This document shows positions 7,235 through 14,979 of a DNA stretch of 35,495 nt, piece by piece; the first letter of the stretch is position 1, and each line of letters starts with the position of its first letter. The notes beneath the pieces are model-generated. The model saw nothing but the letters and a program-made list of their open reading frames with translations. It ran no database searches and was not told the DNA's origin. Position numbers and translations under genes: made by a program. The stretch is taken from assembly GCA_017695065.1 (NCBI GenBank), contig JADILZ010000108.1, positions 1-35,495 on the forward strand, read 5' to 3'. This DNA is from Candidatus Cryptobacteroides excrementipullorum. Lineage in GTDB: Bacteria; Bacteroidota; Bacteroidia; Bacteroidales; UBA932.

Positions 7235-8427
7235 AGACAGGGATAATTACTTTCCATGCAGCCATGAACTACGGTTCGGCCCTGCAGGCTTTCGCCCTGC
7301 AGGAATACCTTACGGCCCGGGGGCACAGTGTGGAGATAATAGATTTCAGAAGCCAGGCACAGGAACGGCTGTATCCGTCACCTGTATGCTTCAATTCCAT
7401 ATACAACGCAAAGCAGTCTGTCAGGAGGCTTGTCACGGGCTGGGACGAAATAAGGTTCATGAAAAGGAAAAGGGCTTCATTCAGACACTTTCTCCAGACA
7501 CGGATGCAGCTTACGGACCGGAGATTCAGAAGCGGCAGTGATCTCAGAAGGCAAAACTGGTCCGGATTCGGGATGCTTGTCTCAGGCAGTGACCAGATAT
7601 GGAATGTCTCCGCAGCGGATTTTTCCACTGCCTATTTCCTCGATTTCATACGCCGCGGACAAGGCCCTGCAAAGATAGCCTATGCCCCGTCTTCCGGACC
7701 TGGAATACATCCGGAACCCGGCAATACGGGACTGGAGGAGAGACTCAGGGACCTGCTGTCGGAATATGACTCCATCTCGGTAAGGGAAGAAACCACAGCC
7801 GCCTGTCTGAAGGAGTCAGGGCTTGTGGCACCTGGTACGGAAGTGCATGTAATGCCGGATCCTGTCCTGCTGCATGATGCTGATTTCTACAGGGAAAGAC
7901 TGTCATCTGGCCTGTCCCGCGCCCTGCCGGTCTCCAGGCCGTACATACTGTTCTACTGCCCAGGGAAAAGGGATACAAGGGCGGAAATGCTGGCGGATTC
8001 CGTTGCCGCCGGCATGATGGCTGACGGAGCATCAGGCATCCTTCCGCCTGAAGAAAGGCCGGAGATTGTCAGGGTGACTGACGGGGCATCTGCAGGCCAG
8101 AGCATTTCAGCATCCTCCGTCATGTCCGTACGGATGGAGACGCTTCCATGCGGCCCGGAGGAATTCCTCAGCCTGGTGGACGGGGCCATTTGCACCGTGG
8201 GCACATCGTTCCACCTGATGGCTTTCTCGATGCTGTTCGGTAAGGACCATGTATGTCCGGACGCGGCATCGGACAGCAGGAAGATACAGCTCCTCAGGGC
8301 GGCCGGACTTGCACCGGAGTCTGTGTATTTCCGTTTCAGCGACCCTTCAGTCCAGGAAAAGGCCGCCGCATCGCTGGCCGTGCTGCGCAGAAAAGCCGGG
8401 ACATTCTGGGCGGCTTGCGGCGCCTGA
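7231..8427 (+). CDS. Polysaccharide pyruvyl transferase family protein
   Basis: This 398-aa protein belongs to the CsaB/WcaK family, which attaches pyruvate ketals from PEP to sugars of exported glycans. The start ITFHAAMNYGSALQAFALQEYL is diagnostic (NxGS near residue 13). It is followed by LVSGSDQIWN near 110, AYAPSSG near 149, SISVREE near 180, MPDPVLL near 208 and a C-terminal CTVGTSFHLMAFSMLF near 320, where the family places active-site residues. There is no signal peptide, so it acts in the cytoplasm. The ATGA overlap with the FrhB-like gene implies coupled translation and probably joint function. It ends the operon and is convergent with the S9 peptidase gene 49 bp away. Confidence 0.9.
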   Translation: MKTGIITFHAAMNYGSALQAFALQEYLTARGHSVEIIDFRSQAQERLYPSPVCFNSIYNAKQSVRRLVTGWDEIRFMKRKRASFRHFLQTRMQLTDRRFRSGSDLRRQNWSGFGMLVSGSDQIWNVSAADFSTAYFLDFIRRGQGPAKIAYAPSSGPGIHPEPGNTGLEERLRDLLSEYDSISVREETTAACLKESGLVAPGTEVHVMPDPVLLHDADFYRERLSSGLSRALPVSRPYILFYCPGKRDTRAEMLADSVAAGMMADGASGILPPEERPEIVRVTDGASAGQSISASSVMSVRMETLPCGPEEFLSLVDGAICTVGTSFHLMAFSMLFGKDHVCPDAASDSRKIQLLRAAGLAPESVYFRFSDPSVQEKAAASLAVLRRKAGTFWAACGA

Positions 8428-8476
8428 TGTCCCGGCTTCGGAAATCCCGTCTGTCCGCTCCGCGGTCACCTTTGTC

Positions 8477-10531
8477 TTACAGATAGTCCTCGAAATACAT
8501 GGTGACCTTGTCCATTAAATGAATCCTGTCCTTTCCCATCACATTGTGCTGTGCACACGGGTAAGGGAAATAATCCACCTGGACATTGTTCTTGATACAT
8601 TCCCTGATGAAGCTGAGGCTGTGTTCCCAGACCACTACATTGTCCACCGCCCCCTGGCAGATGAGGAGCTTGCCTTTCAGTCCTGCTGCCTTGTTTATGA
8701 GGCTCACCTTCTCGTAGCCTTCACGGTTCTCCGCAGGGTTGCCCATATACCTCTCCCCATACATGACCTCATACCACTTCCAGTCTATCACAGGGCCGCC
8801 TGCAACCGCAACCTTGAACACGTCAGGATAGTTGGTGATAAGGGATATGGTCATGAATCCGCCATAGCTCCATCCATGCACCCCGATGCGGTCCTTGTCC
8901 ACATAAGGGAGGGACATGAGCATCCTGATGCCCTCCATCTGGTCGGCCATCTCAGCCTGGCCGCACTGTCCGTAGATGGCTTTCTCATATTCGGCCCCGC
9001 GGTTCATCGTTCCCCTGTTGTCCTGCACATATACAATATATCCGCGCTGCGCCATGTACATTTCCCATGCTCTGAGCTCACCAAGCCATGTGTCTCTGAC
9101 AAGCTGGGAATGAGGGCCTCCATAGACATACAGTATTACCGGATACTTCTTGGATGGGTCGAAATCCTTTGGCTTGATGAGCCTGTACCAGTTGTCGTAT
9201 TTCCCGTCTGCGCTCCTGACTGTCCCAAAATCTATCTGGCAGTATGCAAAGCCCTCTGTAGGGTCCTCCGCACGGTACAGTGTCACACCGGATCCGCCGT
9301 CAGAAGACTTCAGGCCGGTGACCGGCGGAGTGTCCAGGCTCGAATACCTGTCTATGAAATACCTGCAGTCCGGACTTAGCGAGACAGTGTGCCAGCCTTC
9401 TTCAACGGTGAGCCTCATAGTCTTGCCGGTCTTTGTGTCCACCTTGAAAAGATGGTTCTCCACAGGAGACACCTCGGCGGAAGTGTAGAAGACGGTCCTT
9501 CCGTCATTGCCCACGTACTCCACATCGGCTCCGGTCTTTGTGAGTCTTGAGATATTACCCTGTAAATCACATAGATACAGATTCTTGTAACCGTCCCTGT
9601 TGTCTGTCCTGTATATGAATCTTTCATTGCTTCCCCGCAGGAACCATACAGGATTCTGCGGCTCGACGAACCTGTCGTTGTCCTCGGTGAGAAGTGTCCT
9701 GACAAACTCGCCGGTGGAAGCGTCGTACATGTTCAGGCGGCAGTGCTTCTGGCTTCTGTCAAGCACCTGGATGAGAAGATACCTGTCGTCCGGGGACCAT
9801 GTGACATTGGTAAGGTACTGGTCGTACCCGAAATCATCGGCCTTGACATAGACAGTGATGTTGGATGCCAGGTCGTATATGCCGGTCTGAACGTTCTCCG
9901 AGGACATTCCTGCCATCGGGTATTTTATTTCGAAAAGCGAGCCCGTGCGGGTGGTGATGTCAAGCAGCGGGAATGATGTGACAGCTGTCTCGTCTTTCCT
10001 GTAGAAAGCAAGCCTCTTCCCGCTGTCCGACCAGAATATGCCGCCGGTTATCCCGAACTCGTTCCTGCTTACGGACTGGCCGAATGTCAGGTTCCTGTCA
10101 TCACTTGCCGCCACCGGTATGACATTCCCGTTCCGGTCACTGAAGTACAGTCCGTTGTCCAATGTGAAGGCAATGTACCTTCCGTCAGGGGAGACAGATA
10201 TGTTGGCTGCGCCTTCCGGCAGTCCCGGAGCCGCCTTGCCGTCATTTCCGCCCTTGTACGGGACCTCCTTGAAGTCTCCTTTCAGCACATCGGACAATGC
10301 GGCGGCAGAAAGGCCGTTTCCCGAGCCTGTGAAGACAAGGCTGTCCCCAGTGCTGTTCCAGAAATAACTCCTGTTCTTCACCCTTGTCTCCGAAGGCAGC
10401 ACGGCTTCCTCCATTGTGAGGAGCTTCCCGTCCGACGGATTTGCCGGCCGGGTCTTTACTACCCCGGTCTGGGCGTTGGCAGAGATGATACCGGCGACTG
10501 AAGCCAGTATGCAGAAAACTGTTTTTCTCAT
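8477..10531 (-). CDS. Secreted S9 family dipeptidyl peptidase (DPP IV-like)
   Basis: This 684-aa exported serine peptidase is of the prolyl oligopeptidase/DPP IV family, which removes N-terminal dipeptides in the periplasm or at the surface. Residues 1-20 form a signal peptide ending in ANA. Residues about 50-440 form the eight-bladed propeller (repeated WSPDDRYLL, SPDGRYIAF and SPDCRYFID strands). The alpha/beta-hydrolase domain carries the triad S555 (GWSYGGF), D630 (GAVDNV) and H662 (AQHNV). The length is slightly below the usual 700-760 aa. It is the last gene of a four-gene minus-strand operon, starting 9 bp after the methyltransferase. The DPP IV glutamate pair that binds the substrate amino terminus was not located with confidence, so exact specificity is open. 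Confidence 0.93.
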   Translation of the reverse strand: MRKTVFCILASVAGIISANAQTGVVKTRPANPSDGKLLTMEEAVLPSETRVKNRSYFWNSTGDSLVFTGSGNGLSAAALSDVLKGDFKEVPYKGGNDGKAAPGLPEGAANISVSPDGRYIAFTLDNGLYFSDRNGNVIPVAASDDRNLTFGQSVSRNEFGITGGIFWSDSGKRLAFYRKDETAVTSFPLLDITTRTGSLFEIKYPMAGMSSENVQTGIYDLASNITVYVKADDFGYDQYLTNVTWSPDDRYLLIQVLDRSQKHCRLNMYDASTGEFVRTLLTEDNDRFVEPQNPVWFLRGSNERFIYRTDNRDGYKNLYLCDLQGNISRLTKTGADVEYVGNDGRTVFYTSAEVSPVENHLFKVDTKTGKTMRLTVEEGWHTVSLSPDCRYFIDRYSSLDTPPVTGLKSSDGGSGVTLYRAEDPTEGFAYCQIDFGTVRSADGKYDNWYRLIKPKDFDPSKKYPVILYVYGGPHSQLVRDTWLGELRAWEMYMAQRGYIVYVQDNRGTMNRGAEYEKAIYGQCGQAEMADQMEGIRMLMSLPYVDKDRIGVHGWSYGGFMTISLITNYPDVFKVAVAGGPVIDWKWYEVMYGERYMGNPAENREGYEKVSLINKAAGLKGKLLICQGAVDNVVVWEHSLSFIRECIKNNVQVDYFPYPCAQHNVMGKDRIHLMDKVTMYFEDYL

Positions 10532-10540
10532 ATTGTCATA

Positions 10541-11335
10541 TCATTTTAATGAAATCACGTAAAAGCATGAGGTGGACATGAAGTTCCTCAGACAGGGGAT
10601 GGAAGAGAAGAAGCGTCCGAGCTGTCTGGGCCTCAGGTTGAATTTGGCCTTGTAGTGCGGACTGACCAGCCAGAGCTTCCGGTCGAGGATCCTGTAGCCG
10701 GACTGGCTGCAGAGGGATTCGAATTTCTCCGGTGTCATCCCCGACCGCTTGATGCTCAGGAGCTCTTCAATACGGTACGGTTCCTCCCGGAACACCCTTA
10801 GATACGCCTTGTAAACACATGCGGGCAGAAGGTGCATGAACGGCATCTTCGAGCATATCTTGCTGCGGCAGATCTGCTGGTGGCCTCCGAAGGGCATCTG
10901 CCAAGCCGGGAAGCCGAAGAAGACTATCCCGTCAGGCTTTAGATACCGCCTGAGTCCCTGGAAGAAAGCCAGTTTGGATTCCGGCTCGATGTGCTCTACC
11001 ACATCATGTACAAGGATGATGTCAAACCTGCCCTTGTCGAGCAGGACCGGCTCCTTCAGGAAGTCCGCGCACACGAACTCTCCATCCGTATTCCTGTCAC
11101 GGAAGAATCTCCTGGCATTCTCTATCTTGTTGGGAGCCAGGTCAAGACCGGCCACGCTGCAACCGGACTTGGCAAAAGGCAGAAGGTTTCCGCCTTCACC
11201 GCATCCCACCTCCAGGACACGGCTTCCGCTGCCGAAATCCTTGAATTTCCTTATGTAGTCCAGGTAGAATTCCTCTGACGTCTCCGCAAGCTCGAGGAAA
11301 TACCTCTCGCGGTCTATGTATCTGCTTCGCTTCAT
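10541..11335 (-). CDS. Class I SAM-dependent methyltransferase
   Basis: This protein of about 264 aa has a Rossmann-fold methyltransferase core. Motif I is VLEVGCGEGGNLLPF, motif II is GLDLAPNKIENA, an acidic ADF follows, and DIILVHDVVEHI plus LRRYLKPDGIVFF give motifs IV-V. This pattern is typical of UbiE/Methyltransf_11-type enzymes acting on small molecules or lipids. The N-terminus YIDRERYFLELAETSEEFY recurs in Bacteroidota homologues and supports the ATG at 11335. Alternatives are an ATG at 11368 or a GTG at 11374, which would overlap the pfkB-type stop in GTGA fashion. It lies between the sugar kinase and peptidase genes. The substrate is unknown. Confidence 0.85.
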   Translation of the reverse strand: MKRSRYIDRERYFLELAETSEEFYLDYIRKFKDFGSGSRVLEVGCGEGGNLLPFAKSGCSVAGLDLAPNKIENARRFFRDRNTDGEFVCADFLKEPVLLDKGRFDIILVHDVVEHIEPESKLAFFQGLRRYLKPDGIVFFGFPAWQMPFGGHQQICRSKICSKMPFMHLLPACVYKAYLRVFREEPYRIEELLSIKRSGMTPEKFESLCSQSGYRILDRKLWLVSPHYKAKFNLRPRQLGRFFSSIPCLRNFMSTSCFYVISLK

Positions 11336-11370
11336 ATCTGGTAAATGGTATGGTCCGGCTTCAGGCATCC

Positions 11371-12273
11371 TCACGCACGGTCATTCCCGACCCTGCTCTT
11401 CAGAGCTGCAGGAAGCACCGGCATGGCCCCGTCCATGGTGCACACAAAGGCGGATGTATCCACTGCAAGCCTGTGCGCCTCGACGAGGTCCAGGCCGCCA
11501 AGCATCCCGGAGACAAAAGCCGCCGTAAAAGAATCCCCCGCTCCCACAGTATCCGCCACTTTCACATGCGGCGTCCCGAGGAACGATGTCCTTTCAGGAG
11601 TGAAAACGAAACTTCCTTTCACTCCGCACGTGAGGATGAGTACAGACAGGCAGTACCTGTCAATCATATTCCTGCACCTTTCTTCCTGGCTGCTGTCCGG
11701 CAGGCCGAAGAGAGAGCTCACGACCTCAAGTTCCTCATCGTTTATTTTAAGGACGTTGCACCTCCGCAAAGACTCGTCCAGGATCTCCCTCGAATAGAAG
11801 TCCTGCCTGAGATTTATGTCGAAGACCTTCAGCCGGCCTTCACCGTCAGGCATTGTGTCAAGGAAACGGCATATCGTCCTGTGCGACACATGGCTCCTCT
11901 GTGCGAGAGAACCGAAACAGACAGCCCTTGTCAGTCTTGCAAGCGACTCCAGGGCAGGGGTGAAAGGTATATTGTCCCATGCCACGTCTTCCTTGATGTC
12001 ATACCTGGGCACACCTTCACTGTCAAGCTTCACCTGTACAGTCCCTGTCTGGAAAGGGACCGTCTCCACAAGGCATCCGAGTCCTTTTCTCCTGAAATCA
12101 TCCATAATCTCCGCCCCGAGGCTGTCCTCACCGACGGCACTTACCACACGGCTTTCAAATCCGAATTGCGATACATGGTAAGCGAAGTTAGCAGGAGCCC
12201 CGCCGATTTTCTTTCCATCCGGGAGAATGTCCCACAGGACTTCCCCCATGCCTGCAACAATATAATTGTCCAT
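11371..12273 (-). CDS. PfkB-family carbohydrate kinase (probable fructokinase)
   Basis: This 300-aa ribokinase-fold kinase phosphorylates a sugar from ATP in the cytoplasm. Diagnostic elements are the glycine pair in GGAPANFAYHVSQFG (residues 24-38) and DINLRQDFY near 160. The C-terminal PfkB signature DTVGAGDSFTAAF begins near 241, with the catalytic base at D247. GEVLWDILPDG at the start and the GGAPAN segment resemble bacterial fructokinases. No transporter or regulator for sucrose or fructan is adjacent, so specificity is inferred only. It starts 27 bp after the SGNH hydrolase gene and its TGA is close to or overlaps the methyltransferase start. Confidence 0.92.
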   Translation of the reverse strand: MDNYIVAGMGEVLWDILPDGKKIGGAPANFAYHVSQFGFESRVVSAVGEDSLGAEIMDDFRRKGLGCLVETVPFQTGTVQVKLDSEGVPRYDIKEDVAWDNIPFTPALESLARLTRAVCFGSLAQRSHVSHRTICRFLDTMPDGEGRLKVFDINLRQDFYSREILDESLRRCNVLKINDEELEVVSSLFGLPDSSQEERCRNMIDRYCLSVLILTCGVKGSFVFTPERTSFLGTPHVKVADTVGAGDSFTAAFVSGMLGGLDLVEAHRLAVDTSAFVCTMDGAMPVLPAALKSRVGNDRA

Positions 12274-12300
12274 ATTTCCAGCCTTGTTTTTACTCTTCTT

Positions 12301-12972
12301 TCATTTAAGGTAATCCAGGACAATGCCCTCCATCACCTTGTAGCACTCTGCATTCGGATGCACCCCGTCTCCCGAGTATCCGGCAGGAAGTCCGTCTCTG
12401 CTATCCTTCAGGGCGGAATGGTAGTCCACATACGGGATCCTTTCAGATTCCGCGTATGCCCTGATCATGCTGTTGAGAGCAGTTATCTTCTCTGCTGCAT
12501 CCTTCACTTCCGGCCTCCATCCGAATCCTGTGGACGGGGTGACGGAACAGAGTACAGGACGGATCCTGTTGGCCTTGGCGAGCTCGCACATGGAGATGAG
12601 GTTGTCCATGACGTTGTCCAGGGCGATATAGCCGTTGTTCATGGCTATGTCGTTGGTCCCGGCAAGAATCACCACATACCTGGGATGGAGGTCTATGACA
12701 TCCTGCCTGAACCTGACAAGCATCTCGGAGGTGGTCTGCCCGGAGATGCCGCGGCATGCAAAACCGTTGTCAGTGAAGAATCCCGGGTCGTTGTCATCCC
12801 ACCCGTCTGTGATGGAGTCGCCCATGAACACCGCTTTCGGGGATACCGCTGTCTCTTCGTTGGCCTGCGCATAACGTCCGAACTGAGCCCAGTCGCGCAT
12901 CTGGTCCTGGGCACCGGCACCGGCCACAGCCATCAGGAAGAGGGCCGGTGAAATCAAATACATAGCTTTCAT
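12301..12972 (-). CDS. Secreted SGNH/GDSL-type hydrolase
   Basis: This 223-aa exported esterase or lipase-like acylhydrolase has a signal peptide (1-21, ending GAGA). All four SGNH blocks are present: GDSIT with nucleophile S53, the RGISGQT glycine (G78), GTND with N107, and DGVHPN giving D202 and H205. The family deacylates carbohydrates, lipids or peptidoglycan. Here it leads an operon with a sugar kinase, a methyltransferase and a secreted peptidase, and is divergent from a GH13 enzyme, so a carbohydrate-ester substrate is a reasonable guess. In the 129-bp divergent spacer I see no clear TAnnTTTG box for it; the best candidate (13005-13012, reverse) has one mismatch. Confidence 0.92.
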   Translation of the reverse strand: MKAMYLISPALFLMAVAGAGAQDQMRDWAQFGRYAQANEETAVSPKAVFMGDSITDGWDDNDPGFFTDNGFACRGISGQTTSEMLVRFRQDVIDLHPRYVVILAGTNDIAMNNGYIALDNVMDNLISMCELAKANRIRPVLCSVTPSTGFGWRPEVKDAAEKITALNSMIRAYAESERIPYVDYHSALKDSRDGLPAGYSGDGVHPNAECYKVMEGIVLDYLK

Positions 12973-13101
12973 ATATAAAATGACCGAAATTTTTTCTGCG
13001 GGTACAAAAATGAACCAATATTTTCAAATAAGAAAATTCTGGCGCGAAAAATGCAGGAAATATTATATATTGAATCTTTTTTCAAATAAACAGATCCCGA
13101 A

Positions 13102-14961
13102 ATGGAGAAACCTATAATATACCAGATTTTCCCGAGGATATGGGGGAATGACACTGAAAAGCCCCGGCAAAGGGGCTCCCTTGAATATAACGGGACAGGC
13201 AAGTTCCGTGACATTGACAGCCCGACCCTTGAATATATCAAGTGGTTGGGCTGTAGTCATGTATGGTTTACCGGAGTGCTCAGGCATTCTACCAAGAGTT
13301 GCAGCGGAGGCTGCCTTCCGTCCCATCCTCAGTTCGTCAAGGGCGAGGCCGGCTCTCCCTATGCCATCGAGAACTACTACGATGTGAACCCGTATCTTGC
13401 CGTTGATCCGGAACACAGGATGGATGAGTTTGAGGAACTTGTCAGGAGGACACACGAGGCAGGCCTGAAGGTGATAATCGACTTCGTGCCCAACCATGTG
13501 GCGAGGGACTACGGGAAAGTGTCTCCGCATCTGAGGCTGGCCGACGGAAAGGAGCCGGCCTATCTCGGCGAAGGCGACGACAGGTCAGTCCACTGGAAGG
13601 AAGAGAACGACTTCTTCTACTATCCTGGAGAAAGCCTCAGCCTTCCTGACAGCGAGGAGTTCGGGAAAGAGGTCAGGGCACTGTACGGCATGGAGACGGA
13701 CTTCCCGTACCGGATAATCCCTGCCTGGCTCGCGGACAAGTGCCGCACCTTCCTGTCAGAGCACCCCGGGGACAGGGACGGATACGTATCCATGCTGGAA
13801 CAGTACAGGAATCTCCTGACACAGTATTCAGAAAGCCCTTCAATGGCTACGGGAAACAACTGCTACAGCCCGGCACCAGGCATAAACGACTGGTACGAGA
13901 CAGTGAAGCTCAACTATACGGATTCCAGGACAGGCACCTGGGACAAGATGTACGACATAGTGCGCTTCTGGGCCTCGAAAGGCGTGGACGGATTCAGGTG
14001 CGACATGGTGGAACTGGTGCCGGCATCTTTCTTCCGCTGGCTGACTGACAGAGTCAGGAAAGAGTTTCCGGACATCATATTCATAGCCGAAGTATATAAG
14101 AAGGACCTCTACAGAAAATACATCAGGGAAGTGGGCTTCGACTACCTGTATGACAAATCCGGGCTTTACGACACGTTACGTGCAATAGTGGAGAAGAACG
14201 TCTCTGACAACGGCATGCCTGTGGACCTGTGGCAGTCAGCCACAGGAATCACACGCAACTGGCAGTTCCTTGGCGACCTTCAGCCGTATATGCTCAACTT
14301 CCTGGAGAACCACGATGAACAGCGCTTTGCGTCAGACTTTTTCGGCAAGGATGCAAGAAACTCGTTCGCGGCCCTTTATGTTTCACTGTTTTTCAACAGG
14401 GCGCCGTTCATGCTCTACTACGGAGAGGAAGCAGGCGAGAGGGGTATGGACTGTGAAGGATTCAGCGGACTGGACGGAAGGACCAGTATTTTCGACTGGT
14501 GGAGCGTGGAATCTGTCAGGAAACTGCGCAGGATGATCAGTGACGGGAGCTACAGGAATGCATGCACGTGGAATACCGCCGAAGGGGATTCCGGCAGAAA
14601 CGGCGCGTCGGAAGGGCTGACAGACGACCAGGCTGAAGTGTTCCGGAGGTACAGCCGGGCCCTGAGATTCGCGGCAACGGACCCTGCTGTCCGCAAAGGG
14701 ACAGTATATGACTTGTGCTACTGCAACTTCTCATCAGACGGGTTCGACAAGAACCGTCATTTCGCATGGCTCCGGGACCATGAGGAGGAGACCCTGCTGT
14801 TCGTGTCGAATTTCTCTTCCCGGGAGGCCAGCATAGAACTTATGATCCCGGCCCATGCGTTCGAGTGGCTCGGCATGCCGATGAGCGAGGAACTCAATCC
14901 ACAGAAACACATAAAGGTGACTGTCCCGCCTATGGACGGGGTGATGATAAGACTGCTGTAG
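13102..14961 (+). CDS. Cytoplasmic GH13 alpha-amylase family enzyme
   Basis: This 619-aa glycoside hydrolase family 13 enzyme acts on alpha-glucans by a retaining mechanism. The four conserved regions are readable: DFVPNH (127-132), GFRCDMVEL with nucleophile D301, FIAEVYK with acid/base E330, and NFLENHDEQR with the transition-state Asp at D405. No signal peptide is present (MEKPIIYQIFPRIWG), so it probably works on intracellular oligosaccharides such as glycogen-derived maltodextrins. A stretch of about 150 residues between regions I and II (133-290) is long and rich in charged and aromatic residues. The C-terminal 100 residues look like the usual beta domain (LLFVSNFSSREASIEL). Its 3' end is convergent with the receiver/PPDK_N gene, 18 bp away. 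Subfamily and product are not determined. Confidence 0.92.
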   Translation: MEKPIIYQIFPRIWGNDTEKPRQRGSLEYNGTGKFRDIDSPTLEYIKWLGCSHVWFTGVLRHSTKSCSGGCLPSHPQFVKGEAGSPYAIENYYDVNPYLAVDPEHRMDEFEELVRRTHEAGLKVIIDFVPNHVARDYGKVSPHLRLADGKEPAYLGEGDDRSVHWKEENDFFYYPGESLSLPDSEEFGKEVRALYGMETDFPYRIIPAWLADKCRTFLSEHPGDRDGYVSMLEQYRNLLTQYSESPSMATGNNCYSPAPGINDWYETVKLNYTDSRTGTWDKMYDIVRFWASKGVDGFRCDMVELVPASFFRWLTDRVRKEFPDIIFIAEVYKKDLYRKYIREVGFDYLYDKSGLYDTLRAIVEKNVSDNGMPVDLWQSATGITRNWQFLGDLQPYMLNFLENHDEQRFASDFFGKDARNSFAALYVSLFFNRAPFMLYYGEEAGERGMDCEGFSGLDGRTSIFDWWSVESVRKLRRMISDGSYRNACTWNTAEGDSGRNGASEGLTDDQAEVFRRYSRALRFAATDPAVRKGTVYDLCYCNFSSDGFDKNRHFAWLRDHEEETLLFVSNFSSREASIELMIPAHAFEWLGMPMSEELNPQKHIKVTVPPMDGVMIRLL

Positions 14962-14979
14962 AAGGGCTTCCCGCGGAAG

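Noticed and set aside
11350..12951. A 533-codon plus-strand open frame
   Set aside because: It is antisense to the pfkB-type and SGNH hydrolase genes, which have complete family motifs. The long opening follows from GC-rich codon use, and its translation shows no domain.
12973..13101. A strong divergent promoter pair for the SGNH hydrolase and GH13 genes
   Set aside because: No exact TAnnTTTG with a properly spaced TTTG was found on either strand. Only a one-mismatch box at 13005-13012 is visible.
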